A DNA stretch of 64,000 nucleotides from Paenibacillus graminis. GTDB lineage: Bacteria; Bacillota; Bacilli; Paenibacillales; Paenibacillaceae. The stretch covers positions 4,154,001-4,218,000 of the forward strand of contig NZ_CP009287.1 in the NCBI RefSeq assembly GCF_000758705.1, in the 5' to 3' direction. The translations under genes were made by a program, and so were the position numbers. Positions within the stretch are counted from its first letter, which is position 1; the number at the start of each line of letters is the position of its first letter. The notes under the pieces were generated by a model, which ran no database searches, was not told where the DNA came from, and saw only the letters and a program-made list of their open reading frames with translations. Below are positions 8,834 to 18,075 of this stretch, piece by piece.

Positions 8834-9931
8834 TTAGTCAATGGAGACGGAATCCTGATGCATTTCATCATTAGAAGTTCTTGGTCTGCCGTATTCCTGC
8901 TCTGCCTGGCTTTCGCTCTTGATATCAATTTTCCAGCCGGTCAGCTTGGCGGCAAGACGGGCATTCTGCCCTTTAATGCCGATTGCCAGCGACAATTGAT
9001 AGTCAGGAACAATGACACGCGCCATTTTCTCCGCTTCAAAGACCTGAACCTCAAGCACCTTGGACGGACTAAGCGCGTTAGCCACATACTCCTGAACCGC
9101 ATCGGAATAACGGACGATATCAATTTTCTCACCGCGGAGCTCAGTAACAATAGTCTGAACACGTGTGCCTCTAGGGCCTACGCATGAACCGACCGGATCC
9201 ACTTCCGGGTTGCGCGAAAAGACGGCAATCTTGGAACGGAATCCGGCTTCGCGGGCAACGGAACGAATTTCGACGACACCGTCAAAAATTTCCGGAACCT
9301 CAAGCTCGAACAGGCGTTTCAAGAGTCCAGGATGACTGCGGGACAGCATGATCTGCGGCCCTTTGGTCGTGTTCTCAACCTTGGTGATATAAGCCTTGAT
9401 GCGTTCGCTTTGCTTGAATTTCTCACCCGGCATCAGTTCGCTAAGCGGCAGAACCGCTTCGATCTTGCCCAGGTCAACATAGATGTTGCGCATATCCTGA
9501 CGCTGTACAAGACCGGTAACAATGTCATCTTCCTTGTCGATAAAAGCGTTATAGATCAGTCCGCGCTCCGCTTCACGAATGCGCTGGGTTACCACCTGCT
9601 TGGCCGTCTGGGCGGCAATGCGGCCGAAATCACGCGGCGTTACTTCAAGCTCGGCGATATCCTCCAGCTGGAAATGAGGGTTGATCTCACGTGCGGACAT
9701 CAGCGAGATTTCGGTGCGGGTATCCAGCACCTCCTCGACAATCAGCTTGCGGGCGAACACCTTGATTACGCCAGTGTTGCGGTTCATGTCGACACGCACA
9801 TTCTGCGCGGCATTGAAGTTGCGTTTATAACTTGAGATCAGCGCAGCTTCAATGGCTTCGAACAACACATCCTTGCTGATGCCCTTCTCTCTTTCCAGTT
9901 CATTCATAGCTTCGATAAAATCCATACTCAT
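8834..9931 (-). CDS. nusA: Transcription termination/antitermination factor NusA
   Basis: NusA binds RNA polymerase and nascent RNA and controls pausing and intrinsic termination. The 365-aa protein has the N-terminal RNAP-binding domain ([19 protein letters not shown]), an S1 domain, and two KH domains with [12 protein letters not shown] and [17 protein letters not shown]. It lacks the C-terminal acidic repeats of proteobacterial NusA, as is normal for Firmicutes. The first ATG has an AAAGGGGG SD 11 nt upstream. It follows rimP in the operon whose leader carries a candidate NusA-dependent attenuator (10472-10495). Confidence 0.97.
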   Translation of the reverse strand: MSMDFIEAMNELEREKGISKDVLFEAIEAALISSYKRNFNAAQNVRVDMNRNTGVIKVFARKLIVEEVLDTRTEISLMSAREINPHFQLEDIAELEVTPRDFGRIAAQTAKQVVTQRIREAERGLIYNAFIDKEDDIVTGLVQRQDMRNIYVDLGKIEAVLPLSELMPGEKFKQSERIKAYITKVENTTKGPQIMLSRSHPGLLKRLFELEVPEIFDGVVEIRSVAREAGFRSKIAVFSRNPEVDPVGSCVGPRGTRVQTIVTELRGEKIDIVRYSDAVQEYVANALSPSKVLEVQVFEAEKMARVIVPDYQLSLAIGIKGQNARLAAKLTGWKIDIKSESQAEQEYGRPRTSNDEMHQDSVSID

Positions 9932-9957
9932 GAAATTCCGGTCCCCCTTTCAAGACG

Positions 9958-10425
9958 TTAAAAAATAATGGCCAATCTCGCACTGGCGACTTTGGCGTAC
10001 GGTACAACATGTTCTTTTTTGCCCGCGGAGATGAGCAGTTCCTCGTTCTCGAACGAGAGCAAACGACCTTCGAATTCCTTGAGTCCTTGAATCGGCTCAT
10101 ATACCGTTACATAGACGTCCTTGCCGACCGCTTTGGCAACATCCGCAGCTTTTTTGAGCGGACGTTCAGCACCAGGTGAGGAAACTTCAAGAAAATACGC
10201 CTCAGGTATAGGATCATTCTCATCCAGCTTCTGGCTGAAATATTCGCTGATGGCACCGCAGTCATCAATATCAATGCCGCCTTCTTTATCAACGAATATG
10301 CGCAAAAACCAGTTGGAGCCTTCCTTCACATATTCAACGTCCACCAGTTCGAAACCATTGTCCTCGAGATAGGGCCCGAGCATCTGCTCTACCGTTTGTT
10401 TAATTTTGGATTTGGGTGTGCTCAA
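9958..10425 (-). CDS. rimP: Ribosome maturation factor RimP
   Basis: RimP assists 30S subunit assembly. The 155-aa product starts MSTPKSKIKQTVEQMLGPYL and contains FELVDVEYVKEG and YFLEVSSPGAERPLK, the family's conserved core, plus an SH3-like C-terminal domain. I place the start at TTG 10425 because GGAGG lies 10 nt upstream and no better start exists. It is the first gene of the rimP-nusA-rnpM-ylxQ-infB-rbfA unit, driven by the promoter at 10529-10557. Confidence 0.94.
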   Translation of the reverse strand: MSTPKSKIKQTVEQMLGPYLEDNGFELVDVEYVKEGSNWFLRIFVDKEGGIDIDDCGAISEYFSQKLDENDPIPEAYFLEVSSPGAERPLKKAADVAKAVGKDVYVTVYEPIQGLKEFEGRLLSFENEELLISAGKKEHVVPYAKVASARLAIIF

Positions 10426-10471
10426 AAGAAGATAACCTCCACGAACTTGTCTTTTGCTATATACCAAAGAT

Positions 10472-10495
10472 AAAGAGTGGGTTTCCCCACTCTTT
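10472..10495 (-). promoter_or_regulatory. GAAA-capped hairpin in the rimP leader, candidate NusA-dependent attenuator
   Basis: On the minus strand a perfect 10-bp stem (AAAGAGTGGG / CCCACTCTTT) is closed by a GAAA tetraloop and followed by the interrupted T-tract TTTATCTTT. It begins about 27 nt after the predicted start and ends 46 nt before the rimP TTG. The B. subtilis rimP (ylxS)-nusA operon is known to be autoregulated by a NusA-dependent terminator in this leader. The weak distal U-tract fits that class. Function here is inferred. Confidence 0.6.
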
Positions 10496-10528
10496 ACACA
10501 ACGGACTTATCTCATTATTACCAAAAAA

Positions 10529-10557
10529 ATTATACCATAGTGCATCTGCACTGACAA
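10529..10557 (-). promoter_or_regulatory. Sigma-A promoter for the rimP-nusA-infB operon
   Basis: On the minus strand the -35 is TTGTCA (10557-10552) and the -10 is a perfect TATAAT (10534-10529), with a 17-nt spacer. The spacer contains the inverted repeat GTGCA-GA-TGCAC (10540-10551). This is the best promoter match in the window. Confidence 0.8.
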
Positions 10558-10607
10558 GTGCCGGCCCTTGACTGCCTCATTCTGCAGGGCAAAAAAGGAT
10601 GTTTATT

Positions 10608-10690
10608 TCCACTTTGTGGGGCTGCTTATCCCGGGGCCCCCGCAAAGTACCTGACTGTTCTTCGAATCTTAACTCCACTTTGTGGGGCTG
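10608..10690. repeat. Short palindromic repeat element downstream of polC
   Basis: The 17-mer TCCACTTTGTGGGGCTG occurs twice in direct orientation, at 10608-10624 and 10674-10690; the second copy abuts the polC stop codon. The first copy also forms an imperfect hairpin with GCCCCCGCAAAGT (10636-10648). An 18-nt part (10633-10650) recurs with 16/18 identity in the rseP-proS gap (16707-16724). This looks like a small dispersed intergenic repeat rather than a simple terminator. Confidence 0.6.
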
Positions 10691-13600
10691 TTAAAACAGT
10701 GACAGCTGGTTGCTCTCCGGCAATCCGCGGAAGCAGCCCATGCCGTTCAGCAGTTCGACAACCGTCTTGCTCGCCTTTGATTTCTGCTGGAAGTCCTCAA
10801 TGGACAGGAACTCTCCAGCTTCCTTCGCAGCAGCGATATTGATGGCGGCATTGTCCCCGATTCCCGCAAGCGAAGAGAATGGAGGAATCAGGCTGGTGCC
10901 GTCAACGGTAAATTTGGTGGCGTCGGAACGGTACAAATCGATATTCTTGAAGGTGAAGCCGCGCGCGGTCATCTCCAGAGCCATTTCCAGCACAGGCAGC
11001 ATCGCTTTTTCCTTCGGCAGCGCCTGGAAGCCTTTTTGCTCAATTTCTACGATTTGCCGGCCGATCGCCTCATAGCCTTTGCAGCATAACTCAATGTCAA
11101 AATCGGCCGCCCGGACCGAAAAATAGGTCGCATAATATTCAATAGGATAATACAGTTTGAAGTAAGCGGTGCGTACTGCGGAAATAACATAGGCGGCAGC
11201 ATGCGCCTTCGGGAACATGTACTGGATCTTCAGGCAGGAATCAATATACCAGGCGGGTACCTTGCATTTTTTCATTTCCTCGATCCATTCGGCGGACAAG
11301 CCCTTCCCCTTACGGACACTCTCGGTAATTTTGAAGGCCAGCCCCGCGTCCATTCCCGCCTTGTAGATCAGGTAGAGCATAATATCGTCGCGGCAGCCGA
11401 TAACTGTCTTGATGTTGCAGGTGTTGTTCTTGATGAGCTCCTGGGCATTGCCCAGCCAGACTCCTGTCCCGTGGGACAATCCGGAGATCTGCAGCAAGTC
11501 GGCAAAGCTGGACGGTTTCGACTCTACCAGCATCTGCCGGACAAACTTCGTCCCCATTTCCGGTACTCCATAGGTGGCTACCGGCGTGCGGATCTGGTCC
11601 GGTCTGACTCCAAGCGCCTCCGTGGAATTGAACATGCTCATAACCTTGGGATCATTCATCGGAATGGTCGTCGGGTCAACGCCCGTCAAATCCTGAAGCA
11701 TACGCATCATGGTCGGATCATCGTGTCCCAGAATATCGAGCTTCAGCAGGTTCGCATCGAACGCGTGATAATCGAAATGGGTGGTCTTCCATTCGGCAGT
11801 GACGTCATCCGCGGGGTACTGCACTGGAGTAATATCTTCGATCTCCATATAATCCGGCAAAACGACGATACCGCCGGGATGCTGGCCTGTGCTCCGTTTC
11901 ACACCTGTGCAGCCTGCCGCCAGACGCCCGACCTCGGCTCCGCGCCAGCGCTTCTGGTGATGTTCCTCATATTTCTTCGTGAAGCCGAAGGCGGTTTTTT
12001 CGGCTACTGTACCGATAGTACCTGCCCGGAAAACATTGTCCGGTCCGAACATGGTCTTGGTAAAATTATGGGCATTCGGCTGATATTCACCCGAAAAGTT
12101 AAGATCGATATCGGGAACCTTATCTCCCTTAAACCCGAGGAAGGTCTCAAAGGGAATATCCTGCCCTTCCCCCCTGAGCTTGCCTCCACAGTCCGGGCAA
12201 TCCTTGTCCGGAAGGTCGAAGCCGCTTGGAACGCTCCCGTCAAGAAACCACTCGCTGTGCCGGCACTCCGGATTAGCGCAGATATAATGCGCAGGCAGCG
12301 GATTAACCTCGGAGATCCCGAGGAAGGTTGCAACTACAGAGGAGCCTACGGAACCACGCGAGCCGACCAGATATCCATCCTGATTCGACTTTTTAACAAG
12401 GCGCTCCGAGATGAGATAGTTGGCAGAGAAGCCGTATTTGATAATCGGCGCCAGTTCCTTTTCCAGCCGGGCAACGACAACCTCTGGCAGGTCTTCGCCA
12501 TAGATTGATTTTGCCGTATTGTAGCAGGTATTGCGGATTTCTTCGTCAGCACCTTCGATGACAGGCGTGAACAGCTCGCTTGGAAAAAGCGGATATTCCT
12601 CAAACCGATCGGCCAGCGCAACAGTGTTCGTAACGACAACTTCCATCGCTTTTTCCGCACCAAGGAATTCAAATTCAGTGAGCATCTCATCTGTTGTGCG
12701 GAAATGGGCGTCCGGCTTGCGCTGGTCCTTCAGCGGGCTGAAGCCGGTAATCCCATGAATCGTAATATCGCGGAACAGCTTGTCCCGAGGCTCCAGATAA
12801 TGCACATTTCCAGTGGCGATGACTGGCTTATTCAGCTGCTCGCCAATCTCGCAGATCTTGCGCACAACACCACGCAAATCCTCCGGACTGGCCACAAACC
12901 CCTTGTCCACCAGATGCATGTACATCGTCAGCGGCTGAATCTCCAGAACATCGTAAAATTGCGCGACTTCCATCGCTTCCTCCACCGTCTTATTCAGCAC
13001 AGCCTCAAAAAACTCGCCGCGTTCACAGCCGGAAATCACCAGCAGGCCATCCCTGTGCTCTTCCAGCTTGGACTTGGGAATGCAGGGCACGCGCTTGTAA
13101 TATTCCGTATGTGACATGGAAATCAGCTTATACAGATTTTTTTTGCCTGCCGGATTAAGCGCATAAATGCCGCAGTGGAACGGCCGGACATTGGAGAGAT
13201 CATTGCCGACATAATCATTCAGCCGCTCCAGACGGGTGATGTTCTTGAGCTTCTCCGCATCTGCCAGCAAGCCGTTCAAGATGCCCGCCAGTGCAACGGT
13301 ATCATCCACCGCACGGTGATGGCTCTCCAGCAGAACCTTATATTTATCCGCCAATGTGTTCAGACGGTGATTCTTCATGCTGGGGAACAGGAGACGGGCC
13401 AGCTCCAGTGTATCCAGCGAGGGGTTGGGCAATATCGGCTTGCCCAGCTTCGTCAGTGAAGCCTGGATAAACCCCATATCAAATCTGGCATTGTGGGCGA
13501 CCAGGACGCTGTCCCCGACAAATTCCACGAACTCCTCCAGCACAGGCTCCAGATCCGGCGCATCCTTCACCATTTCATCTGTAATGTTGGTCAGCTGCTG

Positions 13601-15016
13601 AATATGGTAAGGGATCTTTTCATGCGGATTGACAAATGTCGTATAACGGTCCAGCTCCTTGCCTTCGCACATTTTGACTGCCGCCAGCTCAGTAATATTA
13701 TTGCGCGTAATCGACAAACCGGTGGTCTCGATATCGAACACAACATAGGTGGCTTTTTTCAGGTCAAGCGGCTGCGGATTCTCGACAATATTCACCGAGT
13801 CATTAACGACATTGGCTTCAACACCGTATAGCATTTTGATTTTATGTTTATGGGCCGCGTGATCGGCATCGGGAAAGCTCTGTACCACGCCATGATCAGT
13901 GACTGCAATGGCCGGATGCCCCCATTTGGCGGCTGTTTTGACATAGGCATCAATGGGTGCAACCGCATCCATCGTGCTCATCGTCGTATGCAGATGAAAT
14001 TCTACCCGCTTGACTGGAGCCAAATCTTTACGGGCAGGCGGTGCCTGCACCTCGGACAAATCCGAAGGAATCATGACCAGCTCAGGAATCTGCATAAAAC
14101 GGTCGTATTCCACTTTGCCGCGTGCTCTGACCCATTTGCCGTTCGCCAGTTGTCCCATAACCTTCAGATCTTCCTTAGTTTTGGCAAACATCTTAATTTG
14201 CAGTGAATCCGTAAAGTCCGTGATGCAGAAAGTGAACAGCGTATTGCCGTTGCGCAGCTCCTTGCTCTCGAGTCCGAAGATGGTTCCCTGGATTGTGATT
14301 TTCTTTTCTTCATCCTGGATTTCAAGGATCGGTACAGCCTGCTCCTTGATTTCATACCCTACCTGGAGCTTGATCACTTCGTTCGGATCACCTTCGTCTT
14401 CAGGCTCGTCCGGCTCGCTGGCCATCATCATCATTTCCACCAGCTCCCGCTGCTCCTGCTGCAGCTTCTGCTGGAATTCCTCATAGGCATCCGCTTTGCT
14501 CTCATTCTCGGCAATCTGCAGCTTAACCTTCAGGGAGAGGCCGAAAAATTTATCGTAAAATTTCACAATCGCGCCTTCGATGCCTTTTTTCCGGGCCAAT
14601 TCGAGTGACATAGAGTCGTTCAGGCTCAGCAGCAGCGTCCCGTCCTGCAATTCCTGAGTGGAACGCGTCAGCCAGCCATTGACAGAAGGAATCTCCCGCT
14701 GGACCCATTCCAGAAAAAGCCCCCAATATTCCTGCACTAGCTCCGCTCTGCTAATTTTCTCATCATATAGGAACAAAAAGCTGACTTTGGCAATATGCTG
14801 CAGCTTCTCACGCATTCTAAGTACAAAAGTCCGGTACGTCTGGGCCGGAACCAAACTTTCTTTGACAATAACAATATGCCAATCATGATTGCCGCGGCTG
14901 ATCTCCACACGTTCAATGTGTCCGTCCAAGAAGTAGGGATCAATGATCGAGGGCGGAATTTCTCCCTGCTTCATTAAAAGCTCGAACCGCTTTCTTCTCT
15001 CCACGTTCTGTTCCAT
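10691..15016 (-). CDS. polC: DNA polymerase III alpha subunit, PolC type (Gram-positive replicase)
   Basis: PolC is the main replicative DNA polymerase of low-GC Gram-positives and carries its own proofreading exonuclease. The 1441-aa product has, in order, an N-terminal region, an OB domain, a PHP domain split by the exonuclease (EFHLHTTMSTMDAV ... VFDIETTGLS, HNARFDMGF), a Cys zinc motif (CANPECRHS ... CPDCGG), and the polymerase core with PDIDLNFSGEYQ and the fingers. Length agrees with B. subtilis PolC (1437). I use ATG 15016, behind AGGTGGGGG, rather than an upstream in-frame start. It stands alone between proS and the rimP operon. Confidence 0.98.
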   Translation of the reverse strand: MEQNVERRKRFELLMKQGEIPPSIIDPYFLDGHIERVEISRGNHDWHIVIVKESLVPAQTYRTFVLRMREKLQHIAKVSFLFLYDEKISRAELVQEYWGLFLEWVQREIPSVNGWLTRSTQELQDGTLLLSLNDSMSLELARKKGIEGAIVKFYDKFFGLSLKVKLQIAENESKADAYEEFQQKLQQEQRELVEMMMMASEPDEPEDEGDPNEVIKLQVGYEIKEQAVPILEIQDEEKKITIQGTIFGLESKELRNGNTLFTFCITDFTDSLQIKMFAKTKEDLKVMGQLANGKWVRARGKVEYDRFMQIPELVMIPSDLSEVQAPPARKDLAPVKRVEFHLHTTMSTMDAVAPIDAYVKTAAKWGHPAIAVTDHGVVQSFPDADHAAHKHKIKMLYGVEANVVNDSVNIVENPQPLDLKKATYVVFDIETTGLSITRNNITELAAVKMCEGKELDRYTTFVNPHEKIPYHIQQLTNITDEMVKDAPDLEPVLEEFVEFVGDSVLVAHNARFDMGFIQASLTKLGKPILPNPSLDTLELARLLFPSMKNHRLNTLADKYKVLLESHHRAVDDTVALAGILNGLLADAEKLKNITRLERLNDYVGNDLSNVRPFHCGIYALNPAGKKNLYKLISMSHTEYYKRVPCIPKSKLEEHRDGLLVISGCERGEFFEAVLNKTVEEAMEVAQFYDVLEIQPLTMYMHLVDKGFVASPEDLRGVVRKICEIGEQLNKPVIATGNVHYLEPRDKLFRDITIHGITGFSPLKDQRKPDAHFRTTDEMLTEFEFLGAEKAMEVVVTNTVALADRFEEYPLFPSELFTPVIEGADEEIRNTCYNTAKSIYGEDLPEVVVARLEKELAPIIKYGFSANYLISERLVKKSNQDGYLVGSRGSVGSSVVATFLGISEVNPLPAHYICANPECRHSEWFLDGSVPSGFDLPDKDCPDCGGKLRGEGQDIPFETFLGFKGDKVPDIDLNFSGEYQPNAHNFTKTMFGPDNVFRAGTIGTVAEKTAFGFTKKYEEHHQKRWRGAEVGRLAAGCTGVKRSTGQHPGGIVVLPDYMEIEDITPVQYPADDVTAEWKTTHFDYHAFDANLLKLDILGHDDPTMMRMLQDLTGVDPTTIPMNDPKVMSMFNSTEALGVRPDQIRTPVATYGVPEMGTKFVRQMLVESKPSSFADLLQISGLSHGTGVWLGNAQELIKNNTCNIKTVIGCRDDIMLYLIYKAGMDAGLAFKITESVRKGKGLSAEWIEEMKKCKVPAWYIDSCLKIQYMFPKAHAAAYVISAVRTAYFKLYYPIEYYATYFSVRAADFDIELCCKGYEAIGRQIVEIEQKGFQALPKEKAMLPVLEMALEMTARGFTFKNIDLYRSDATKFTVDGTSLIPPFSSLAGIGDNAAINIAAAKEAGEFLSIEDFQQKSKASKTVVELLNGMGCFRGLPESNQLSLF

Positions 15017-15084
15017 GCTTCCCCCACCTAACTTACGCAATGATAGAACTGCCCAATTCCAGAATAAAATAAAAAATCAGATTG

Positions 15085-15112
15085 TAAAAAGCTTCCGGGT
15101 CAAAAAGCTTTG
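15085..15112 (-). terminator. Hairpin with T-run downstream of proS
   Basis: On the minus strand AAAGCTT (15111-15105) pairs with AAGCTTT (15094-15088) around a 10-nt loop, followed by further T residues. It lies 85 nt past the proS stop and before polC. The stem is only 7 bp and AT-rich, so strength is uncertain. Confidence 0.4.
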
Positions 15113-15195
15113 GGTTCTTTCGGCCCGCCGACTCCTCTCTCCAGAAGCTAGATTTACGTGACTTGCATCATAATCATAAACAATGCAGAAGCAAA

Positions 15196-16644
15196 TTAAT
15201 AGGCTTTGGCAAAAACAACCGTATGCTCAGCCGGCTTGCCGCAGCAAATGCAGACCTGCTTCGTTTCGGCCGGGTTAAAGGGAATGTTGCGGCTGGTTGC
15301 GCCGGTTTCTTCCTTGACCTTGGATTCGCATTCCTCGGAGCCGCACCAGCCTGCCAGCGCGAAGCCGCGTTTCTCCTCCATGGATGCCTTCATCTCATTG
15401 AGTGTATCCACCGAATAGAAGTGATCCTCACGGAATTTCAGCGCGCGCTCAAACATTTCGTTATGCACCTGCTCCAGCATCGCCTGTACTTCTTCTACCA
15501 GGTTCTCCTGCTGGATAACCTTCTTCTCCCCGCTGATACGCGAGACGAGCACACAGACACCATTCTCCATATCACGCGGTCCCAGCTCCAGACGGACTGG
15601 CACTCCGCGCATTTCATATTCATTGAACTTCCAGCCAGGCGTTACATCACTCCGGTCATCGACACGCACACGGACACCCGCTTGTTTAAGTTCCTTGAAC
15701 AGTTCGTCCGTACGTCCGATAACGGCTTCGCGGGTTTTGGGAGGGCCGATCGGAATCATAATGACTTGAGTAGGGGCAACTTTTGGCGGCAGTGCAAGCC
15801 CGCGGTCATCCCCATGAACCATAATCATGGAACCGATCAGGCGTGTGCTTGTCCCCCAAGAAGTGGTATGTACATACTCAAGAACGTTGTCCCGGCTCAG
15901 ATACTGGATTTCAAATGCAACCGCAAATTTGGTGCCCAGGTAATGCGAGGTTCCCGCCTGAACAGCACGTCCGTCTTTCATCATGGCTTCAATGGAATAC
16001 GTGTCCACCGCACCGGCAAAACGTTCCGAAGGCGTCTTCTGGCCGGTAATGACCGGTATCGCCAGATAGCCTTCTACAAAATCGCGGTAGATCTCCAGCA
16101 TCTGCATCGTTTCTTCACGTGCTTCTGTTTCATTCTCGTGCGCCGTGTGGCCTTCCTGCCAGAGGAACTCACTCGTGCGGATGAACGGCAGTGTGCGCTT
16201 CTCCCAGCGGACCACGTTGGCCCATTGATTGATCAGGACAGGGAGATCACGGTAAGACTGAATCCATTTGGAGTACATATGGCCAATCATCGTTTCCGAG
16301 GTTGGACGAATCGCCAGTCGTTCTTCCAATTTGTCCCCGCCCGCCTCCGTCACCCATGGCAGCTCAGGGTTGAAGCCTTCAATATGATCCTTTTCCTTCT
16401 GGAAAAAGCTCTCCGGAATGAACATCGGAAAATACGCGTTGCGGTGCCCCGTCTCCTTGAAGCGGCGGTTCATTTCCTCCTGAATATGCTCCCAGATTTC
16501 AAAACCGTCCGGTTTGAACACAATACAGCCGCGGACTGGAGAATAGTCCATCAAATCCGCTTTTTTGATTACATCAATATACCAGCGTGAGAAATCCTCG
16601 CCCTGCGGCGTAATCTCCGTAACGAACTGCTTATCTTTGGCCAT
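15196..16644 (-). CDS. proS: Prolyl-tRNA synthetase, archaeal/eukaryote-like (ProS type 3)
   Basis: ProRS charges tRNA-Pro. The 482-aa protein has class II motifs (motif 2 region WEKRTLPFIRTSEFLWQEGH; motif 3 region GDDRGLALPPKVAP), an anticodon-binding domain, and a C-terminal zinc-like domain with Cys residues in AGWCGSEECESK and VCICCGKP. It ends in Tyr (FAKAY). It has no editing (INS) insertion. These traits mark the archaeal/eukaryotic-type ProRS, not the roughly 565-aa bacterial type found at this place in B. subtilis. I use ATG 16644 with AGGAGG 10 nt upstream. Identification is firm. Confidence 0.96.
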   Translation of the reverse strand: MAKDKQFVTEITPQGEDFSRWYIDVIKKADLMDYSPVRGCIVFKPDGFEIWEHIQEEMNRRFKETGHRNAYFPMFIPESFFQKEKDHIEGFNPELPWVTEAGGDKLEERLAIRPTSETMIGHMYSKWIQSYRDLPVLINQWANVVRWEKRTLPFIRTSEFLWQEGHTAHENETEAREETMQMLEIYRDFVEGYLAIPVITGQKTPSERFAGAVDTYSIEAMMKDGRAVQAGTSHYLGTKFAVAFEIQYLSRDNVLEYVHTTSWGTSTRLIGSMIMVHGDDRGLALPPKVAPTQVIMIPIGPPKTREAVIGRTDELFKELKQAGVRVRVDDRSDVTPGWKFNEYEMRGVPVRLELGPRDMENGVCVLVSRISGEKKVIQQENLVEEVQAMLEQVHNEMFERALKFREDHFYSVDTLNEMKASMEEKRGFALAGWCGSEECESKVKEETGATSRNIPFNPAETKQVCICCGKPAEHTVVFAKAY

Positions 16645-16706
16645 GTCGTGAAATCCTCCTAAATTCCTCCCCGCCAAGTGTTGATTTAGCATGGAAGCTG
16701 AATCAA

Positions 16707-16724
16707 GTACTTTGCAGGGACCCC
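16707..16724 (+). repeat. Copy of the short polC-flank repeat in the rseP-proS gap
   Basis: GTACTTTGCAGGGACCCC on the plus strand matches the minus-strand sequence at 10650-10633 at 16 of 18 positions. Both copies are intergenic. Confidence 0.5.
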
Positions 16725-16739
16725 AAAAGAATGTAAAAC

Positions 16740-16767
16740 CTGAAAGTCCTTAACTAAGGACCTTCAG
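16740..16767 (-). terminator. Strong hairpin between rseP and proS
   Basis: The arms CTGAA-GTCCTTA and TAAGGAC-TTCAG form a 12-bp stem with one mismatch and a 2-nt centre. On the minus strand it is followed by GGTTTTAC. It probably terminates or attenuates the rpsB-to-rseP transcript; the T-tract is short. Confidence 0.55.
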
Positions 16768-16800
16768 CAAAAATATAAAGATTATATGAAGCTAGGAAAA

Positions 16801-18075
16801 TTAACCGCTGATGAGCCGCAATATATCATTATAGGTAACGGCAATCATCACCAGAAACAGCAGTGCGAAGCCTACGAAATGCACCATGCCTTCCCGGCTT
16901 GGATCGACTGGCTTGCCGCGCAGCGCCTCTACACCGAGGAAGACGAGACGGCTTCCGTCCAGCGCCGGAATCGGCAGCAGATTGAATATGCCCAGATACA
17001 GGCTGAGAATGGCCGCCCAATACGTTAAATACTGAATACCCTGCTGTGCAATCTGACCTGTCATTTGGAAAGTGCCTACAGGACCGGAGATGTCGTCCAT
17101 GTTGAATTTATTGATCAATTGCTTGAATCCGATGAAGATCAGCTTGGTTGTATCAACCATGGCCGTGCCTGATTTGGTTATGGTCTCACCGAAACCGGCT
17201 TGACGGGTAGGCAGTTCAGGGGTAATCCCCACTTTGCCCCCTTCTTCCCCCTCCATGCTGCGGGGAATCATAGCTACGTTATAGGTTTCTTCGCCGCGCT
17301 GAAGTGTCCATTGCATCTCCTTGCCTTTGGACGCCGACGTCAGTGAAATCATCTTCTGGTAATCCCCGCCAATTTTCTCCCCATTGACAGATACAACAAT
17401 ATCGCCTTTCTTCAGTCCGGCTTCTTCAGCCGGCATGTTCGCGCTGACATCACCGATCTTCACATAGGTAGGGTTCTCGATAGGAATACCTGCCATTTGC
17501 AGATGAATCGCAAACAGCACAAAGGCCAGCAGGAAGTTCATCACTGGTCCGGCAAAAATTGCTATTGCGCGCTGCCCAACCGTTTTGCTGCCAAATTGAC
17601 GGTCCTTGGGCGCAATCTGCGTCTGCTGGGTACCTTTGATCAGCATGGCTTGCGGATGAACATCATAGACAGTTACTTCCCCGTCCACATCAAGGCGGAT
17701 TTTCAGTTCGTTCTCCAGATCCGTATACTGCGCTTCACCACGGATTACATTTCTGCGCGTATCGAGGGAATCCAGGTAAATGTTCTTGACCTTATTATCT
17801 TGTCCCAGTCTCACGGCGATGGTTTGTCCAGGGCCAATCTCAATGATCTCCGGGTCTTCACCGGCCATCCGCGCATATCCCCCAAAGGGCAGCAGACGAA
17901 GGGTGAACTGGGTTTCATTGCGTTTATAAGAAAACAGTTTCGGACCGAAACCGATAGCAAATTCCCGCACGAGAATACCGGCGCGTTTGGCAAAATAATA
18001 ATGCCCCCACTCATGTACTGTCACCAGTACAAAGAACATGAGCACCGTTAAAAAAACGACTCTTACCATTTCCAT
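16801..18075 (-). CDS. rseP: Site-2 intramembrane zinc metalloprotease RseP (RasP)
   Basis: RseP/RasP cleaves transmembrane substrates such as anti-sigma factors and signal-peptide remnants within the membrane. The 424-aa protein has an N-terminal transmembrane helix with the HExxH zinc site HEWGH (residues 21-25), a central PDZ domain (EEAGLKKGDIVVSVNGEKI), and a late transmembrane helix with the third zinc ligand in LLPIPALDGSRLV. It sits between dxr and proS, as in B. subtilis. Substrates cannot be read from sequence. Confidence 0.95.
   Translation of the reverse strand: MEMVRVVFLTVLMFFVLVTVHEWGHYYFAKRAGILVREFAIGFGPKLFSYKRNETQFTLRLLPFGGYARMAGEDPEIIEIGPGQTIAVRLGQDNKVKNIYLDSLDTRRNVIRGEAQYTDLENELKIRLDVDGEVTVYDVHPQAMLIKGTQQTQIAPKDRQFGSKTVGQRAIAIFAGPVMNFLLAFVLFAIHLQMAGIPIENPTYVKIGDVSANMPAEEAGLKKGDIVVSVNGEKIGGDYQKMISLTSASKGKEMQWTLQRGEETYNVAMIPRSMEGEEGGKVGITPELPTRQAGFGETITKSGTAMVDTTKLIFIGFKQLINKFNMDDISGPVGTFQMTGQIAQQGIQYLTYWAAILSLYLGIFNLLPIPALDGSRLVFLGVEALRGKPVDPSREGMVHFVGFALLFLVMIAVTYNDILRLISG

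Noticed and set aside
11201-12508. A 435-codon plus-strand open frame opposite polC
   Set aside because: It covers the polymerase core of polC, which is unmistakable on the minus strand.
15163-16590. A 475-codon plus-strand open frame opposite proS
   Set aside because: The opposite frame is a clear ProRS with all motifs. The plus-strand translation is His/Arg/Phe-rich, as expected of a shadow frame.
16645-16800. T-box riboswitch upstream of proS
   Set aside because: The leader is short, with one rseP-side hairpin; I see no T-box sequence or specifier stem.
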